DNA of 64,000 nucleotides from contig NW_023503972.1 in the NCBI RefSeq assembly GCF_014529535.1, positions 6,262,001-6,326,000 on the forward strand, read 5' to 3'. Positions 46,620-57,954 of this stretch are shown in pieces (the first letter of the stretch is position 1; each line of letters begins with the position of its first letter). Both the position numbers and the translations under genes were made by a program. The DNA comes from Bradysia coprophila. Taxonomy: Eukaryota > Arthropoda > Insecta > Diptera > Sciaridae. Under the pieces are notes generated by a model. The model had not been told where the DNA came from, made no database searches, and was given only the letters and a program-made list of their open reading frames with translations.

Positions 46620-46930
46620 GCCAAATATCTTCTACAGTGGAGAAAAGAAAATGGTTCGGTGGATTATGGTCAAAAAACGTGAATCTAACAATTCTTTTTA
46701 CGCATCGGACTGGCGACACAAAACCTCTAGATAATAATGAAAAAATGACTCAATCGAGATTTTATCATTTGATTTCTGTTATTTCGATTAAAAATAATCA
46801 TTTTCGCATAACTACAATTACCACAAGATGCCACTGATACTGATTAAAATATAATTATTATTCCAGTAATTTTGAGCGAATTACCATTTTTATATTGGAT
46901 CGTGGATCGTGATTATGATAAATTATGCAG
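46620..46930. repeat. Conserved distal upstream block, unit A
   Basis: This 0.3 kb segment (aatggttcggtggatt, then gactcaatcgagattttatc and ggatcgtgattatgataaat) recurs at 52300-52580 and 57955-58240, each time upstream (5') of a DUF1091 paralogue. It is not open in any common frame. It marks the edge of the duplicated unit or a shared regulatory segment. Confidence 0.7.
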
Positions 46931-46996
46931 CTGGTCTTTTTTACCTGGCCTTGAATCCAATGCTTCGACCCGTAGCTTTAAGGTGACCTCATCCGT

Positions 46997-47640
46997 TCCG
47001 TTTTCATTCCATTTTGTCTCCGCCGACGTGACAGTTGTAATATGATCATTTGAATGAAATGCCAACTGTCATGTACACGGAGGCAAAACGGAATGTAAAT
47101 GGAATGAAAACGGATGATTGTGAATTCAGACTTATTTCCACTTAGGTCGTTTTGCCTCCGTTTAGCTAAGCTTATCCTATTTTTAATTGTTTGAAGAGTA
47201 ATGGTTGATTTTCTCTTAAGCCGTTTACGTTCCGTTTACACTGCGTTTACTCTTGAAACAATAAGAAAGAGGCGGAATGAAGCTAAACGGAGCGTAAACG
47301 GTGTAAGAGAAAATCAAGCATAAACGAAGAGCAAACGGAATGTAAACGGAGTAAGTTGAAATTGAGGCTTATGCTTGATTTTCACTTCACCGTTTTACCT
47401 CTGTCTAGCCACACCTATTTTTAATTGTTAAAAAAGTAAACGGAGAGCAAACGCGGAGCGTAAACGGGAGTGAGTGGAAATCAAGCATTAATAGTAATAA
47501 TAATAATCAAGAAACAAAAAGTACTCCGTGAGAGCCGTGAGAGAGCGAAGTAAACAAAAAAAATTGAAAAAAAAATTGAAAAAAAAATCAATTTTGTCTC
47601 TAACACGGAGTACTTCTTTTGGTAAGTGGAAAGTATTAAA
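46997..47640. repeat. Cluster of MITE-like palindromes
   Basis: 46997-47135 and 47517-47628 match the pair at 24202-24425. Between them, 47150-47480 repeats the words acggagcgtaaacgg, gaaaatcaagcat and their inverses several times, so it is a nested palindromic array. No gene was seen. Confidence 0.6.
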
Positions 47641-48991
47641 CTTGAGAGATTTATCAGAAAATTTGTGATTAAATTGCAAATTTTTGCGATAATGTCTCAT
47701 CTCTTTGCTAACTTCATACACCATATGGAATTATCTTTAAATAGAGTGCAAATGACATTTCTCGGGAATTTATAAAATGCAAAATCTTTTCAATTTTTAC
47801 CTTTTTCGAAAAATCAAGTAATAGCAGCCTCTTTATTTTGAGTTATTAACCAGTTTATACAAGAAAAGCGAAGAAAATAGTTAATTACATGAAGAGGGAT
47901 AAAAAGTTGAAAAGTGGAGTTTTTGCGTGAAGTTTCGGGGCGAAGCCGAGTTCAACAACCACACGAAAACGAGAATTTTCATTTTTTATCCCGAATTTTG
48001 TAATGAATTTTAAATGCTTTTGAAGCCTAAACCAATTCTATTGTTTTCCCTAGGTGTAAAATAAGCCACTTTCGACTCTAGGGAAAACAAAAGCATGTAA
48101 GAGTCATTTGCATCACAAAGACTGAAGTCTGAAAGTACTTTTTTGTGTGACTTAATTTCGGTTCTCTTAGCAGGCCGATAAAACTCGATACGTCAGTGAC
48201 GTAACGTCACACGGAAAAGTAATTTCGGACTTCAGTCCTTGTAACATAAACGACTATTACTGTATGTACTCTTTATAAAACCATACACTTTTCGGATGTG
48301 GCAAAGGCGACGGTACGCAACTAATAAAAGGTAATTCGAGAATGAAGTGATTTTTCATTGAATTTCCCTTATTTTCCTTATTAAGGAAAGCCGATTTCAA
48401 TTTTTTCCTGTTTTTTGTATTATTCTCTTAAATATGAGAAAATAAGATGATCCTTTCATTTTATTTGGAGAAATAAGGCTTAATTATCGTCGCTTCGACA
48501 GATAGAGGTAACATCTGAACCATCTCTATAGAACGAATGAAATGTCGAAAATATCGTTTTTGGCGGAAGTGTAATTATTAAAATTTGTTTGCGTTTCCAG
48601 TCAAACAAAATGATGTAATAATTTTATTTTTGTATGTACTTTCATATGCCATCATCGTTAGAAAATAACTTCTGGCCTTGTCTATTGGGATAGGCCTTCT
48701 ATGTAAATATGTTGTCCAAGCGGTGAAGCAATTTTATGTCATTGACTCCAACTCTATGGGTAGCATTCGTTAAAAAAACGCTAACGTTCGATGAGTAATA
48801 GGAAGTCTTCCCAGGGTGTAGTTAGTAAAAAAAATTTAAAAGACACAATTGATTCCGAGTTTGATTCACGCTGCAAATGTACCCATAATGCAAATATTTT
48901 TATTTGTGACCAACAATATCATCTTTTTATAATTACACTATCATCTTATATATATTGAAATGACCCAATCCACTCCACACTATACATATTT
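47641..48991. other. Intergenic spacer 3' of paralogue B
   Basis: Holds one GGATAAAAAG-family palindrome (47893-48110, with gaaaacaaaagcatgtaa) and AT-rich sequence otherwise. The last 60 bases before 48992 resemble the 3' flank of paralogue A, so the duplicated unit extends past the stop codon. Confidence 0.5.
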
Positions 48992-49643
48992 TTAAACCAC
49001 CTCGATTCGATGATCAGAAATACTTCCATACAATATAAAACCGACCAAAGGAGTTTTACGATCACCATAGGTTACATTTAGGTCTACCCTATATCGTCCA
49101 GCTGGTATGATTTGAGGAATTGTGAACTGTTGCGCAGAAATGTTATTCGCTTCTAATACAAAGCCCGTGTACGGACACGAATGGTTAAAATTGGAATAAT
49201 TATCAATTATAGGTTTTAGATAACCCAGAAAAAATGATTTTCTTTTTCCAGCTACCCATTCACACAAATCATCCCAATATTCCGTTGCGATTTTTTGGTA
49301 GGTGGTGTATTTGTAGTAAATGACTCCATGGATCCAAGCTGCACTGATTGGTTTGCGGAAATCAATCGCTAAATGTAATCGCAAATTATTTCGATCGATA
49401 TACTTGACTCGGCAAGTGACATTGGAAACACTGGGCGAATATGTTCGACAACTGAGCCGTTCGAAAAAACCAAAATTTTTCTAATTAAAAAAAAAGATCA
49501 TTAAAGCGAAGGAGAAGTTTTAGGCGGTCTCTTGATTCATTTACACCTTCCCGGAACGCTGTCCTTTCAGTTGTTGGCCCAAAATACGAGAAAGTCAATG
49601 CAAAGAGTAATATTAATGACACGCCACGAGCTAAAATTTTCAT
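48992..49643 (-). CDS. DUF1091 (CheB/MD-2-like) secreted protein, paralogue B
   Basis: Two exons (49643-49545 and 49480-48992) encode 195 residues, with no lesion. The signal peptide is MKILARGVSLILLFALTFSY. The second exon opens KNFGFFERLSCRTYSP and carries NFNHSCPYTG and IPQIIPAGRYRVDLNVTYG. The central segment AAWIHGVIYYKYTTYQKIA, followed by WDDLCEWVAG and KRKSFFLGYLKPI, is nearly the same as in paralogue C. It is closer to C than to A, indicating a more recent split. It ends IEVV. Confidence 0.87.
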
Positions 49644-49970
49644 TCTGGTAAGATATTCAATTCAATGATTTATTGCCTTGGTGGTGCTGTACAGAGTCAT
49701 TTGGATCATCAGACGTTAGCCAACAATAGTCGAAGCGGTCGAATACAAAATTAAAACAAAGCAAAACTTCAAAAATAAGTGTGACGCAAGTTCTTCACTT
49801 GAATACTTTAATAACTACAAAGTTACTTGATGGAGTTCAACCGCGGGTCGATGTGGTTGCCTCTCCAAGGTGAGCAGGTTTCAACTAGTGTCGAAAAACA
49901 ATTTCATTGTTACAGCATATGCAAACATAAATGCGGACTTAATAATAGTACGGTTACATGTGTCATTCCG

Positions 49971-52232
49971 CTCGCCTTGCAACTTTTGAATTTTTAGCCC
50001 CGTACGAAGTACGAAGGGGCTTATAGGATTACGATGCCGTGTGTAATTGATGGAATTCGAAGCAGACGGTAAGGGCAAAGTGTTTGCCTATGTTCATAGA
50101 TAACGAATCCGCAATAAAAATTTTGTCCGTCCGTCCGTCCGTCTGTCACGTCGATATCTTGAGTAAATCAAATCCGATTTCAAATTTTTTTTTCCCTGAA
50201 AGATAGTCAAAATAGTGAGGCTAAGTTCGAAGATGGGCGATTTTGGGTCGACCCTTCCGGAGCTGGGGCCCCATAAGTGCCTAACTGTTTTTCGACGATA
50301 TCTCCAGACATTTAAGCACTACACTTGTAAGTGATACGTCAAATGAAAGGTATTTACAATACCGATCGACAAAAAAAAAGTTTATGGAAATCGGATGACC
50401 GACTCGTGAGTTAGACCCCTTGGTGTGAACTAGGTACAGGGCGGCAAGCCGTTTTTGCTTGTAGGTTGGCCAAATTTGAACGTATTTAGATGGATTTTGC
50501 TTTATTAGATAGGTATTGACCGTACCAATCAGGGAAAAAAAAGTTTATGAAATTCGATTCACCGAATCTCTTGGAGTGAGCTTATATGTGGCTACTCGGC
50601 CGTACAGTGAAGGTGGTGTTTTTTGTTAATATCTCGAGTAAACTTTGACCGAATTTCAAATTTTTTTTTGTTTGAAAGGTACTAACGAATGTAAAGCAGC
50701 CGTACTACTTTCCACCTCCTAACAAAATGGCCGTCGGCCGCCATTTTGGATTTTTGTAAAATCAATATAAATCGGTGAAAATGATACTTACTTAATTTTA
50801 GGTCAATTCGAAATTTGTGTTACATTTGAAAGGAACGTCGTACGGGGCTTCGTAATTGCGCTATGCTCAATTTTTAAGACGTACACATTTCATAAGAATT
50901 TTACTTTACCGACGTTCACGGGCGCAGTAGGCTTACGGTAAGAGTAGGGCGACGGACGAACTAGGGTCACGTACGCAATAGATGTACGGGTTTGTACGGG
51001 GCTCAGTCGCAACAAACGCTCCGACTGTTCTGACGGCTCGTTTTGATATAGCATGTTGTTTGTGGTGAAAAAGTATAGAGCTAAATTTTTTTCCGGAAAA
51101 TGGAAAATCGATTTTCCGGTCGGAAAACCCATTTATATGAAAAAATTTAAAGTCAAATATCTCCTGAAGGAATGAGTCTTTTTCAAAAAAAAAATTTTTC
51201 CTGGAGAGGGTCATCCTATGCCGACATTTTGTGGAACGAACAACTTTTTTTTGAGTGAGTCCAGATGGCGTTGGTATCGGTACTTTTCCAAAAAGTGTAC
51301 CGGAAAATTCCTCAACTTTGTAGAATGATAACTTGGCCAATTCTTAATCCATTTTGATGAGGAAAAGTGATTTGGAAAGGTATAAACTCTTTCGAAATCT
51401 GCCCGGCGGAGCTTGAACCGATTTGTGGTTCCCAAGATATGCGCCAGGATTCCCACCTACCACCAAATTTAAATTTTCGTTAATTTTGTAGAAATTTGTA
51501 ATATTTTTCCTTGGTATTATTGTGACAATTTAAAAATAAAAACGATCTTTCATTAAATAGAGCAAAGTGGGTTGGAAGTTCGTTATATCTCTAGGTTCTA
51601 GGTATCGATTTCTGGGGTGAAGAGTGCTCAACACATAGGAACTGACCTCTGACGATCTCAATAATTGCATTTGATGATAAGAAAACAAAAAAAGTCTAGT
51701 AAAACTCGTTAAATCTCTGAGTTCTAGAACCAGGAAGAGATACTTATCAATAACCTTTATGAGAAATGATGCCTACGTAATTGCTATTTTAAAATGTCGA
51801 GTTTTTATTTTTACAAATTTAACGAAAACTTAAATTTAGAGGTAGCTGGGAATCCTGGCGCATATCTTGGGAACCACAAATCGTTTCAAGCTCCGCCGGA
51901 GCTTATACCTTTCGAAATCATTTTTACTCATCAAAATAGACTAAGAATTGGCTAAGTTATCATTCTACAAAGTTGAGGAATTTTCCGGTATACACTTTTT
52001 GGGAAAGTACCGATACCAACGCCATCTGGACTCACCCAAAAAAAGTTGTTCCACAAAATGTCGGCATAGGATGACTTCAGAAAAAAAAAAGATTTTTGAA
52101 AAAGACTCATTCCTTCAGGATATATTTGACTTTAAATTTTTTCATATAAATGGTTCTATACTTTTTCACCACAAAGTTTGTGGCACAAACAACATGCTAT
52201 ATCAAAAAAAAAATCAAAAGTTGCAAGGCGAG
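49971..52232. mobile_element. 2.3 kb composite foldback element
   Basis: The outer inverted pair is ctcgccttgcaacttttga (49971) and tcaaaagttgcaaggcgag (ending 52232). The inner long arms, about 51035-51500 and 51800-52205, are near-complete inverted copies (for example gccatctggactcac and gcgccaggattccca pairs). The centre is about 51500-51800. Apparent proteins starting MAKLSFYKVEEFSG occur on both strands because of the palindrome. The left side contains a separate element at 49995-50880. Confidence 0.7.
49995..50880. mobile_element. Non-autonomous element with AGCCCCGTACG ends
   Basis: It begins near tagccccgtacgaag and ends near cgtacggggcttcg, an inverted pair. The interior has the tandem tgtccgtccgtccgtctgtc stretch (50127-50147) and three similar blocks of gtttatgaaattcgat / caaatttttttt type spaced 200-300 bases apart. 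No transposase frame. It sits within the composite foldback. Confidence 0.5.
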
Positions 52233-52299
52233 AGGAGCCACTTTTTCTAACACAAGCACCTGGACTATAAAGACACCGAACATTGGTACTGTTCCTGAA

Positions 52300-52580
52300 A
52301 AATGGTTCGGTGGATTGGTCAAAAATCGTGAAGCTAACAATACGTTTTCACGCGCGAATCGGACTTGCGCCACAAAATTCACAAAATTGATGTAAAAAAA
52401 AGACTCAATCAAGATTTTATCTTTCGATTTCCGCTATTTCGGAAGAAAAATCACCTTCACATAAATACAACTACCACACAGATGACATTATAACTGATTC
52501 CAAAATGATTATTACCTGGTAATTCTGTCATTTTTAAACTAGGTTGTTGTTTTATGTGGATGATTATGACAAATTTTGCA
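52300..52580. repeat. Conserved distal upstream block, unit B
   Basis: Matches 46620-46930 and 57955-58240 (aatggttcggtggattggtc, gactcaatcaagattttatc). It is pushed 2.7 kb from its gene by the foldback at 49971-52232. Confidence 0.7.
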
Positions 52581-53284
52581 GCCTCCTTTTAAACGTGACC
52601 TTGAAACTGATATATAGACCACATTCAGCTCAAATGTCGTGTCGTTGATCAACAGTCTCGAGTATCTTGTTGACAGTGGGTAAGACTGAGATAATACGAT
52701 AGTTGTCAGTCATTCTCATAAATGGGTACTATCGATAAAACCTTGTGCTCGTCGGGATAGACACATTAAAATAAGAAAAGGCTAAGCAAGTCACACAAAA
52801 AGGATGTCACAGAATTAAAACAACATTTCAACGACCCAATTGTGGTACTATAATGAAATATTCCTTGTAAATGTTAACAGAATCGCTTTTTGTTTTACAG
52901 TCGGCTCAGAAAGCGACTTCTCTTTCTGAAACATGTTGTTACTCTGTTAACATTTTAATACACTATTCAGGATCTTTTTTTATATCCAAAGGCATGATTA
53001 TAAAACGGACGTCGCATTCTCTGTTAAAAAATTATGGAAACGTTAGAAGAAGCAGTCATCAAGAAATTACCATTTCAGTTGCCTTTTTATTACAGATTTG
53101 TTTTCATCGGGAAAAAATTGTTAAAGAGACAATTAATTTTTAAAGATTTTCGAAGGCTTTAATTAAAATTTCCCTTAGTAGTGAAAAATGTTCAAAGTCA
53201 CTTATTAAATTTCCAAACACTTTATTAGAAATATTATTTATTTTACAATATTTTTCTAAGTTCTTTTTTAATAAATTAATTATT
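52581..53284. other. Intergenic, no gene seen
   Basis: AT-rich sequence without a supported gene or repeat. Confidence 0.4.
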
Positions 53285-53584
53285 TTACGTGTTACGGCAT
53301 GTTTCATTTTCATTTACATTGCCTAATCACGTAAAGCATTGTACTTATGAGGTTCCGAGTTGTTATTTGACAAGTGGGGAATACAGCCCTCCCCTTCGGA
53401 TCGGGCTGTAACACCCCACTTATCAAATACACAACTTGGAACCTCGGAAGTAATATACTATTACGTGTTACGGCATGTTTCATTTTCATTTACATTGCCT
53501 AATCACGTAAAGCTCCCTTCGGGTCGGGCTGTAACACCCCACTTATCAAATACACAACTTGGAACCTCGGAAGTAATATACTAA
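53285..53584. repeat. Direct duplication of a 175-bp segment
   Basis: The segment ttacgtgttacggcatgttt ... aagtaatatacta at 53285-53460 is repeated at 53461-53583, where about 60 bases are missing from the middle. Within the first copy, gttccgagttgttatttgac and its inverse with aagtggggaatacagccc / gggctgtaacacccc form a hairpin. Confidence 0.75.
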
Positions 53585-54243
53585 TAGTGAGTGAACGATG
53601 GAACAACTTAGATCACTGAATAACAAATGATCCCTTTGCTCGTGTAAACGTCAATCACTTTTCCATAAGAACCAACGTAAATAGTATGAGCTAAGGAATT
53701 TTAACGAACCCTTTCCTAGGAATTATTTTATATTTTTGCCTGCGTAAATTCCAATTTATATCGTGGTTTGTGAGAAGTGAAAACATAAACAAAATCATCG
53801 AAAAATTTCCGACCAGAGCATGTAAATGATCGCGCCCCGAGTAGAAATATTTTTCGAGTTGAGATGTCTCAAATCCTCACACATTTTAATATGGGAGTGA
53901 GATATCTGATTTCGACAGATATAGACATGTTTGAGACATTTGTAGCGCTTCTGTAGCGCTGAGGACTCGTGAGACATGTGTGATATTGAGACTTTTATGA
54001 GACATGAGGACTTGAGTGAGACTTTTTTTAGTTTTCTAATGAGACATTGAAGACGTTGTGAGACTTTATCGAGACTTTTGTGAGCCACTGAGGACATTGT
54101 GAGACATTGAGGACTTCTCGTGAGACTTAGAAGAGAGTTTTGTGAGACATTGAGGACTTCTCGTGAGGCATTGAGGACATTATGAGACTTATAAGAGGGT
54201 CTTGTGAGACATTGAGGACTTCTCGTGAGACATCGAGGGCGTT

Positions 54244-54620
54244 GTGAGACTTAGAAGAGAGTTTTGTGAGACATTGAGGACTGGTGAGACATTAAGGACT
54301 TGTGAGATATTGAGGACTGGTGAGATATTGAGGACTGGTGAGACATTGAGGACTTATGAGATATTCAGGCCTGGTGAGGCATTGAGGACTGGTGAGATAT
54401 TGAGGATTGGTGAGACATTGAGGACTGGTGAGACATTGCGGACTTGTGAGATATTCAGGCCTGGTGAGACATTGAGGACTGGTGAGACATTGAGGACTGG
54501 TGAGACATTGAGGCCTGGTGAGACATTGAGGACTTGTGAGATATTCAGGCCTGGTGAGGCATTGAGGACTGGTGAGATATTGAGGACTGGTGAGACATTG
54601 AGGACTGGTGAGACATTGAC
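54244..54620. repeat. 17/18-bp minisatellite (left arm)
   Basis: About twenty tandem copies of the consensus gtgagacattgaggactg. Variants gagatattcaggcctg recur at regular intervals, giving a higher-order pattern. Because most units are 18 bases, one strand is accidentally open and would read a six-residue repeat (RTGETL); this is not a gene. Confidence 0.9.
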
Positions 54621-54776
54621 GTTTTCGTTATTCTCACTTAGATTATTGCGTTCGTTATCATCTTCATATTTTATGCAGAGATGGCAGCACCCTTCATTTT
54701 TGTTTATAATTCGCTAATCTGAAATGAGAAATTTGTTATTTTTTTATTTGAAAATTACCTTATTTTGATGATTTTT

Positions 54777-54860
54777 GCGGTCACCCACCTAAGTACTAAC
54801 CGCGCCGATTGATGCTTAACCTAGATATCCGACCGCCAACTGGTTTACGCGTGTTGCTAT
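54777..54860 (-). pseudogene. 5S rRNA-like fragment with the internal promoter region
   Basis: The minus strand reads GGTTAAGCATC, AATCGGCGCGG and TTAGTACTTAGGTGGGTGACC in a row. This matches the middle and 3' part of animal 5S rRNA from the A box region (TTAAGCRKC) through the C box (GGTTAGTACTTAGATGGG). The 5' side (ACACGCG ... GGTCGGATATC) aligns only loosely and the last 20 bases of 5S are missing. It is either a decayed 5S gene or the head of a 5S-derived SINE. The RNA polymerase III internal control region is the best preserved part. Confidence 0.75.
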
Positions 54861-55189
54861 TTCTGCTTATAGCTTTCCAAATCTTATTTTTGAACCGTTG
54901 TTACAAACTTGTGTGAGGCAATTTTGAGACACTGAGATTTTTTTCGAGACTTGTTTTAGAGATATTGAGGATTTTTTTGAGATTGAGGTACTTATTTGCG
55001 AGGACTTTGGTGAGATGTGAGGCCTTTCATGAGACTTTTTTGGGTTGCAGATGAGAACTGTAATAAGACATGAGGACTTTTGTGATATATTTTTTTACAC
55101 ATGAGGACTATGGTGAGATGTGAGGCCTTTCGTGAGACATTATTGTTTGTCTTTTTTAACATTTGAACTAATAGAATCTAGAATCTAAG

Positions 55190-56150
55190 GCAAATGATTT
55201 CTAGATCTAGACCCTCAATCCTCAACGTAGTCCTCATGTCTAATGAAAAATATCTCACAAAAATTCTCAATCCTCAACGTAGTCCTTCTGTCTAACGAAA
55301 AATATCTCACAAAAATTCTCAATCCTCAACGTAGTCCTCATGTCTAACGAAAAATATCTCAAAAATCCTCAATCCTCAACGTAGTCCTCATGTCTAACAA
55401 TTAATGTCTCACAAAAATTCTCAAAACCCTCAATCCTCAACGTAGTCCTCATGTCTAACAAAGAATATCTCACGTAAACCCTCAATCCTGAACGTAGTCC
55501 TCATGTCTAACGAAAAACATCTCACAAAAATTCTCAATCCTCAACATAGTCCTCATGTCTAACGAAAAACATCTCACAAAAATTCTCAATCCTCAACGTA
55601 GTCCTCATGTCTAACAATTAATATCTCACGAAAATCCTCAAGCCTCAGCGTAGTCCTCATGTCTAACAATTAATATCTCACAAAAATTCTCAATCCTCAA
55701 CGTAGTCCTCATGTCTAACGAAAAATATCTCACGTAAACCCTCAATCCTCAACGTAGTCCTCATGTCTAACGAAAAATATCTCACGTAAACCCTCAATCC
55801 TCAACGTAGTCCTCATGTCTAACGAAAAACATCTCACAAAAATTCTCAATCCTCAACGTAGTCCTCATGTCTAACGAAAAACATCTCACAAAAATTCTCA
55901 ATCCTCAACATAGTCCTCACTTTTAACAAAAAATATCTCACGAAGATTCTCAAGCCTCAGCGTAGTCCTCATGTCTAACGAAAAATATCTCACAAAAAAT
56001 CTCAAACCTCAACATAGTCCTCACTTTTAACAAAAAATATCTCACGAAAATACTCATGTCTCACAAAGTCTTCACGTCTGCAGCGCCACAAATCCTCAAT
56101 CCTCAAAATTTAAACTTTACCAATATCTCACCAATCCTCAATCAATCCTC
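55190..56150. repeat. Tandem array of about 55-60-bp units (right arm)
   Basis: Around fifteen units of caacgtagtcctcatgtcta followed by acgaaaaatatctcac and a variable spacer (aaaaattctcaatcct or gtaaaccctcaatcct). Unit variants alternate, suggesting repeated local duplication of two- or three-unit blocks. Confidence 0.9.
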
Positions 56151-56529
56151 AGCCAAGATTTGAGACTTTGAGATAGCTCAAACCGTTCTCAATTGAGACT
56201 TTATTTTTACTCGGGGCATAGCATGTAAATCATTGAAAAACTTAACATGTAAATTTCATTTACATTCTCATCGCAGACAATGTAAATACAACGTACAGGA
56301 TGCCTTACACATTAAAACTGTATAAATATCAGAAACTCTATTCAACGACATTGCTGGAATTAAATGGCTATCACAGATCCGTGTACAAATACAGCATTTT
56401 AAATATTTATATGTCTTTATTTATTGAATTGACTGAGGGGCAATCACATAAAATAATCCCAAGAGTGATTTACCCGTCGGAAATGACCCACACCACCGTT
56501 TACCATTTAAAAAAAATTAAATCTGCGAC

Positions 56530-57187
56530 CTAAACCACCTCGATTCGATGATCCGAAATGCTTGCATACAATGTGCAACCGGCCAACGGAGTTTTGCGAT
56601 CACCTTCAGTTATGTTAGCTTCTAGCTTGTATCTTCCAGCTGGTACTATTTGAGGAAGTACGAACCCTTGAACAGAAATGTTATCCATTTTTGCGAATAT
56701 AAATCCCGTGTACGGACACGAATGGTTTAAATTGGTATATTCCTTGATAAGCGGTTTCAAGTAATCCAGAAAAAATGATTTTCTTTCTCCCGCTACCCAT
56801 GCACACAGATCGTCCCAATATTCCGTTGCGATTTTTTGATAAGTGTAATATTTGTAGTAAATGACTCCATGGATCCAGGCAGCAGTAACTGGCTTCCGTG
56901 TTTCACCCGCTAGATATACTCGCAAATTATTTCGATCGATATATTTGACTCGGCTCGCGAAAATGGAAACATTGGGAGAAAATGATTGACAAATGATCCG
57001 TTCAAAAAAGCCAAAATTTTTCTAATTTTTTAAAATTTCGATTATTAAAATAAAGGAGAAGTTTTAGACGGTCTCTTGATTCATTTACCCCTTCCCGGAA
57101 CGCTGTTCTTCCACCTGTTGGTTGAAAATACAAAAACGTCAACGCAAGCAGTAACATCAATGACAAGCCACGAACTGGAATTTTCAT
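56530..57187 (-). CDS. DUF1091 (CheB/MD-2-like) secreted protein, paralogue C
   Basis: Two exons (57187-57089 and 57021-56530) encode 196 residues with all splice signals intact. The signal peptide is MKIPVRGLSLMLLLALTFLY. The domain core reads LNHSCPYTGFIF and LPQIVPAGRYKLEANITEG. Differences from B include loss of the first conserved Cys pair partner (ASRVKYIDR in place of TCRVKYIDR), which may remove one disulphide, and GETRKPVTAAW in place of IDFRKPISAAW. The start MKIP matches the other copies in position. The stop follows IEVV. Spacing from B (about 7 kb) is mostly foldback elements. Confidence 0.86.
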
Positions 57188-57523
57188 TTTGGTAAAAAAA
57201 ATCGGATTCATTGATTTATTGTCTGGTCACCACTGAATGCAGAATTACAAGTAAAATCATTTGGCTCAGAAATTTACCAACTACTCAGAGGAGTCAATTT
57301 CAATATTAATTTTAAAAAAACTCAGAAAAACACATGTGACACAGGTACTAGCATTCGAATACCCAAATACCCAAATCACAACTACAAAGTAGAATACAAA
57401 CTCGCTTGATGAGTCGTCTATAAATGTCGTATCACGGACATTTCAACAGACTCTACAAAGTGAGGAGCCAGTGTGATATCCAAATTTACAACTCGAACAA
57501 TACACTTTAAGCACAAGTTCAAG

Positions 57524-57741
57524 CAACGCACTTCAAGCACTAATAATCATAGTCGACAGCTGCAAAATAGCGTAATATTTTGCATGAAGTGGTTTTTTAC
57601 CGTGTTGTTCAATTGTATAATACACTGTCAAGTCTCAGTATCCTCTTTAGAGTAACGTGCTTTAAATGCGTTGATTTCATAAGAAAATATTACTTTATTT
57701 GACAGCCGTCGACTACGATCATTTTTGCTTGAAGTGCGTTG
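57524..57741. mobile_element. MITE, CAACGCACTTCAAGC family, copy d
   Basis: The ends caacgcacttcaagcac and gcttgaagtgcgttg are intact. It is longer than the other copies because a second family end (cgtgctttaaatgcgttg, 57652-57674) lies inside, suggesting two joined elements. Target duplication is weak. Confidence 0.75.
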
Positions 57742-57954
57742 CTCCAATAAAAGTCGAGCTTTCTGGAAGAACAGGTTAAGACACTTTCGAGTTGATCACG
57801 AAGGCGGTGGGATCAAAATTTTCCTGTTAACTAAGTTTCAGAAACTTTATATGACGATTTCAACTTACAAAAATAACGTGTTTTCAAGTTGACTTGAATT
57901 ACTCACATTTAACACGAATGAGTCTTAATTCCGTTAGACGGAAATTCTTCTCCA

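Larger units (their letters stand above)
53834..56217. mobile_element. 2.4 kb foldback element with minisatellite arms
   Basis: The ends gccccgagta (53834) and its inverse tactcggggc (ending 56217) face each other. The left arm, to about 54630, is built from copies of gagacattgaggactggt-like 17-18-mers. The right arm, about 55190-56150, is built from longer units of tcaatcctcaacgtagtcct plus catgtctaacgaaaaatatctcac, which is the inverse theme. The centre (54630-55190) holds the 5S rRNA-like sequence. An 11-base direct repeat, agcatgtaaat, lies just outside both ends (53817-53827 and 56220-56230), consistent with an imperfect target duplication. No protein is encoded. Confidence 0.75.

Noticed and set aside
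49995-50145. Possible structured RNA or tRNA-like gene near the CCCCGTACG hairpin
   Set aside because: The stem belongs to a transposon end; no acceptor stem, A/B boxes or cloverleaf could be assembled.
50933-52250. Opposing frames starting MAKLSFYKVEEFSG
   Set aside because: They are the same sequence read from the two arms of the composite foldback, with frameshifts between them and no known domain.
54244-54717. Long open frame with a repeated RTGETL-type peptide
   Set aside because: It is the read-out of an 18-bp minisatellite, which stays open only because the unit is a multiple of three. There is no leader and no domain, and it lies inside a foldback element.
53834-56217. Helitron or LTR retrotransposon
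   Set aside because: There are no CTRR or TC ends, no long terminal direct repeats and no coding frame; inverted ends with repeat arms fit a foldback better.
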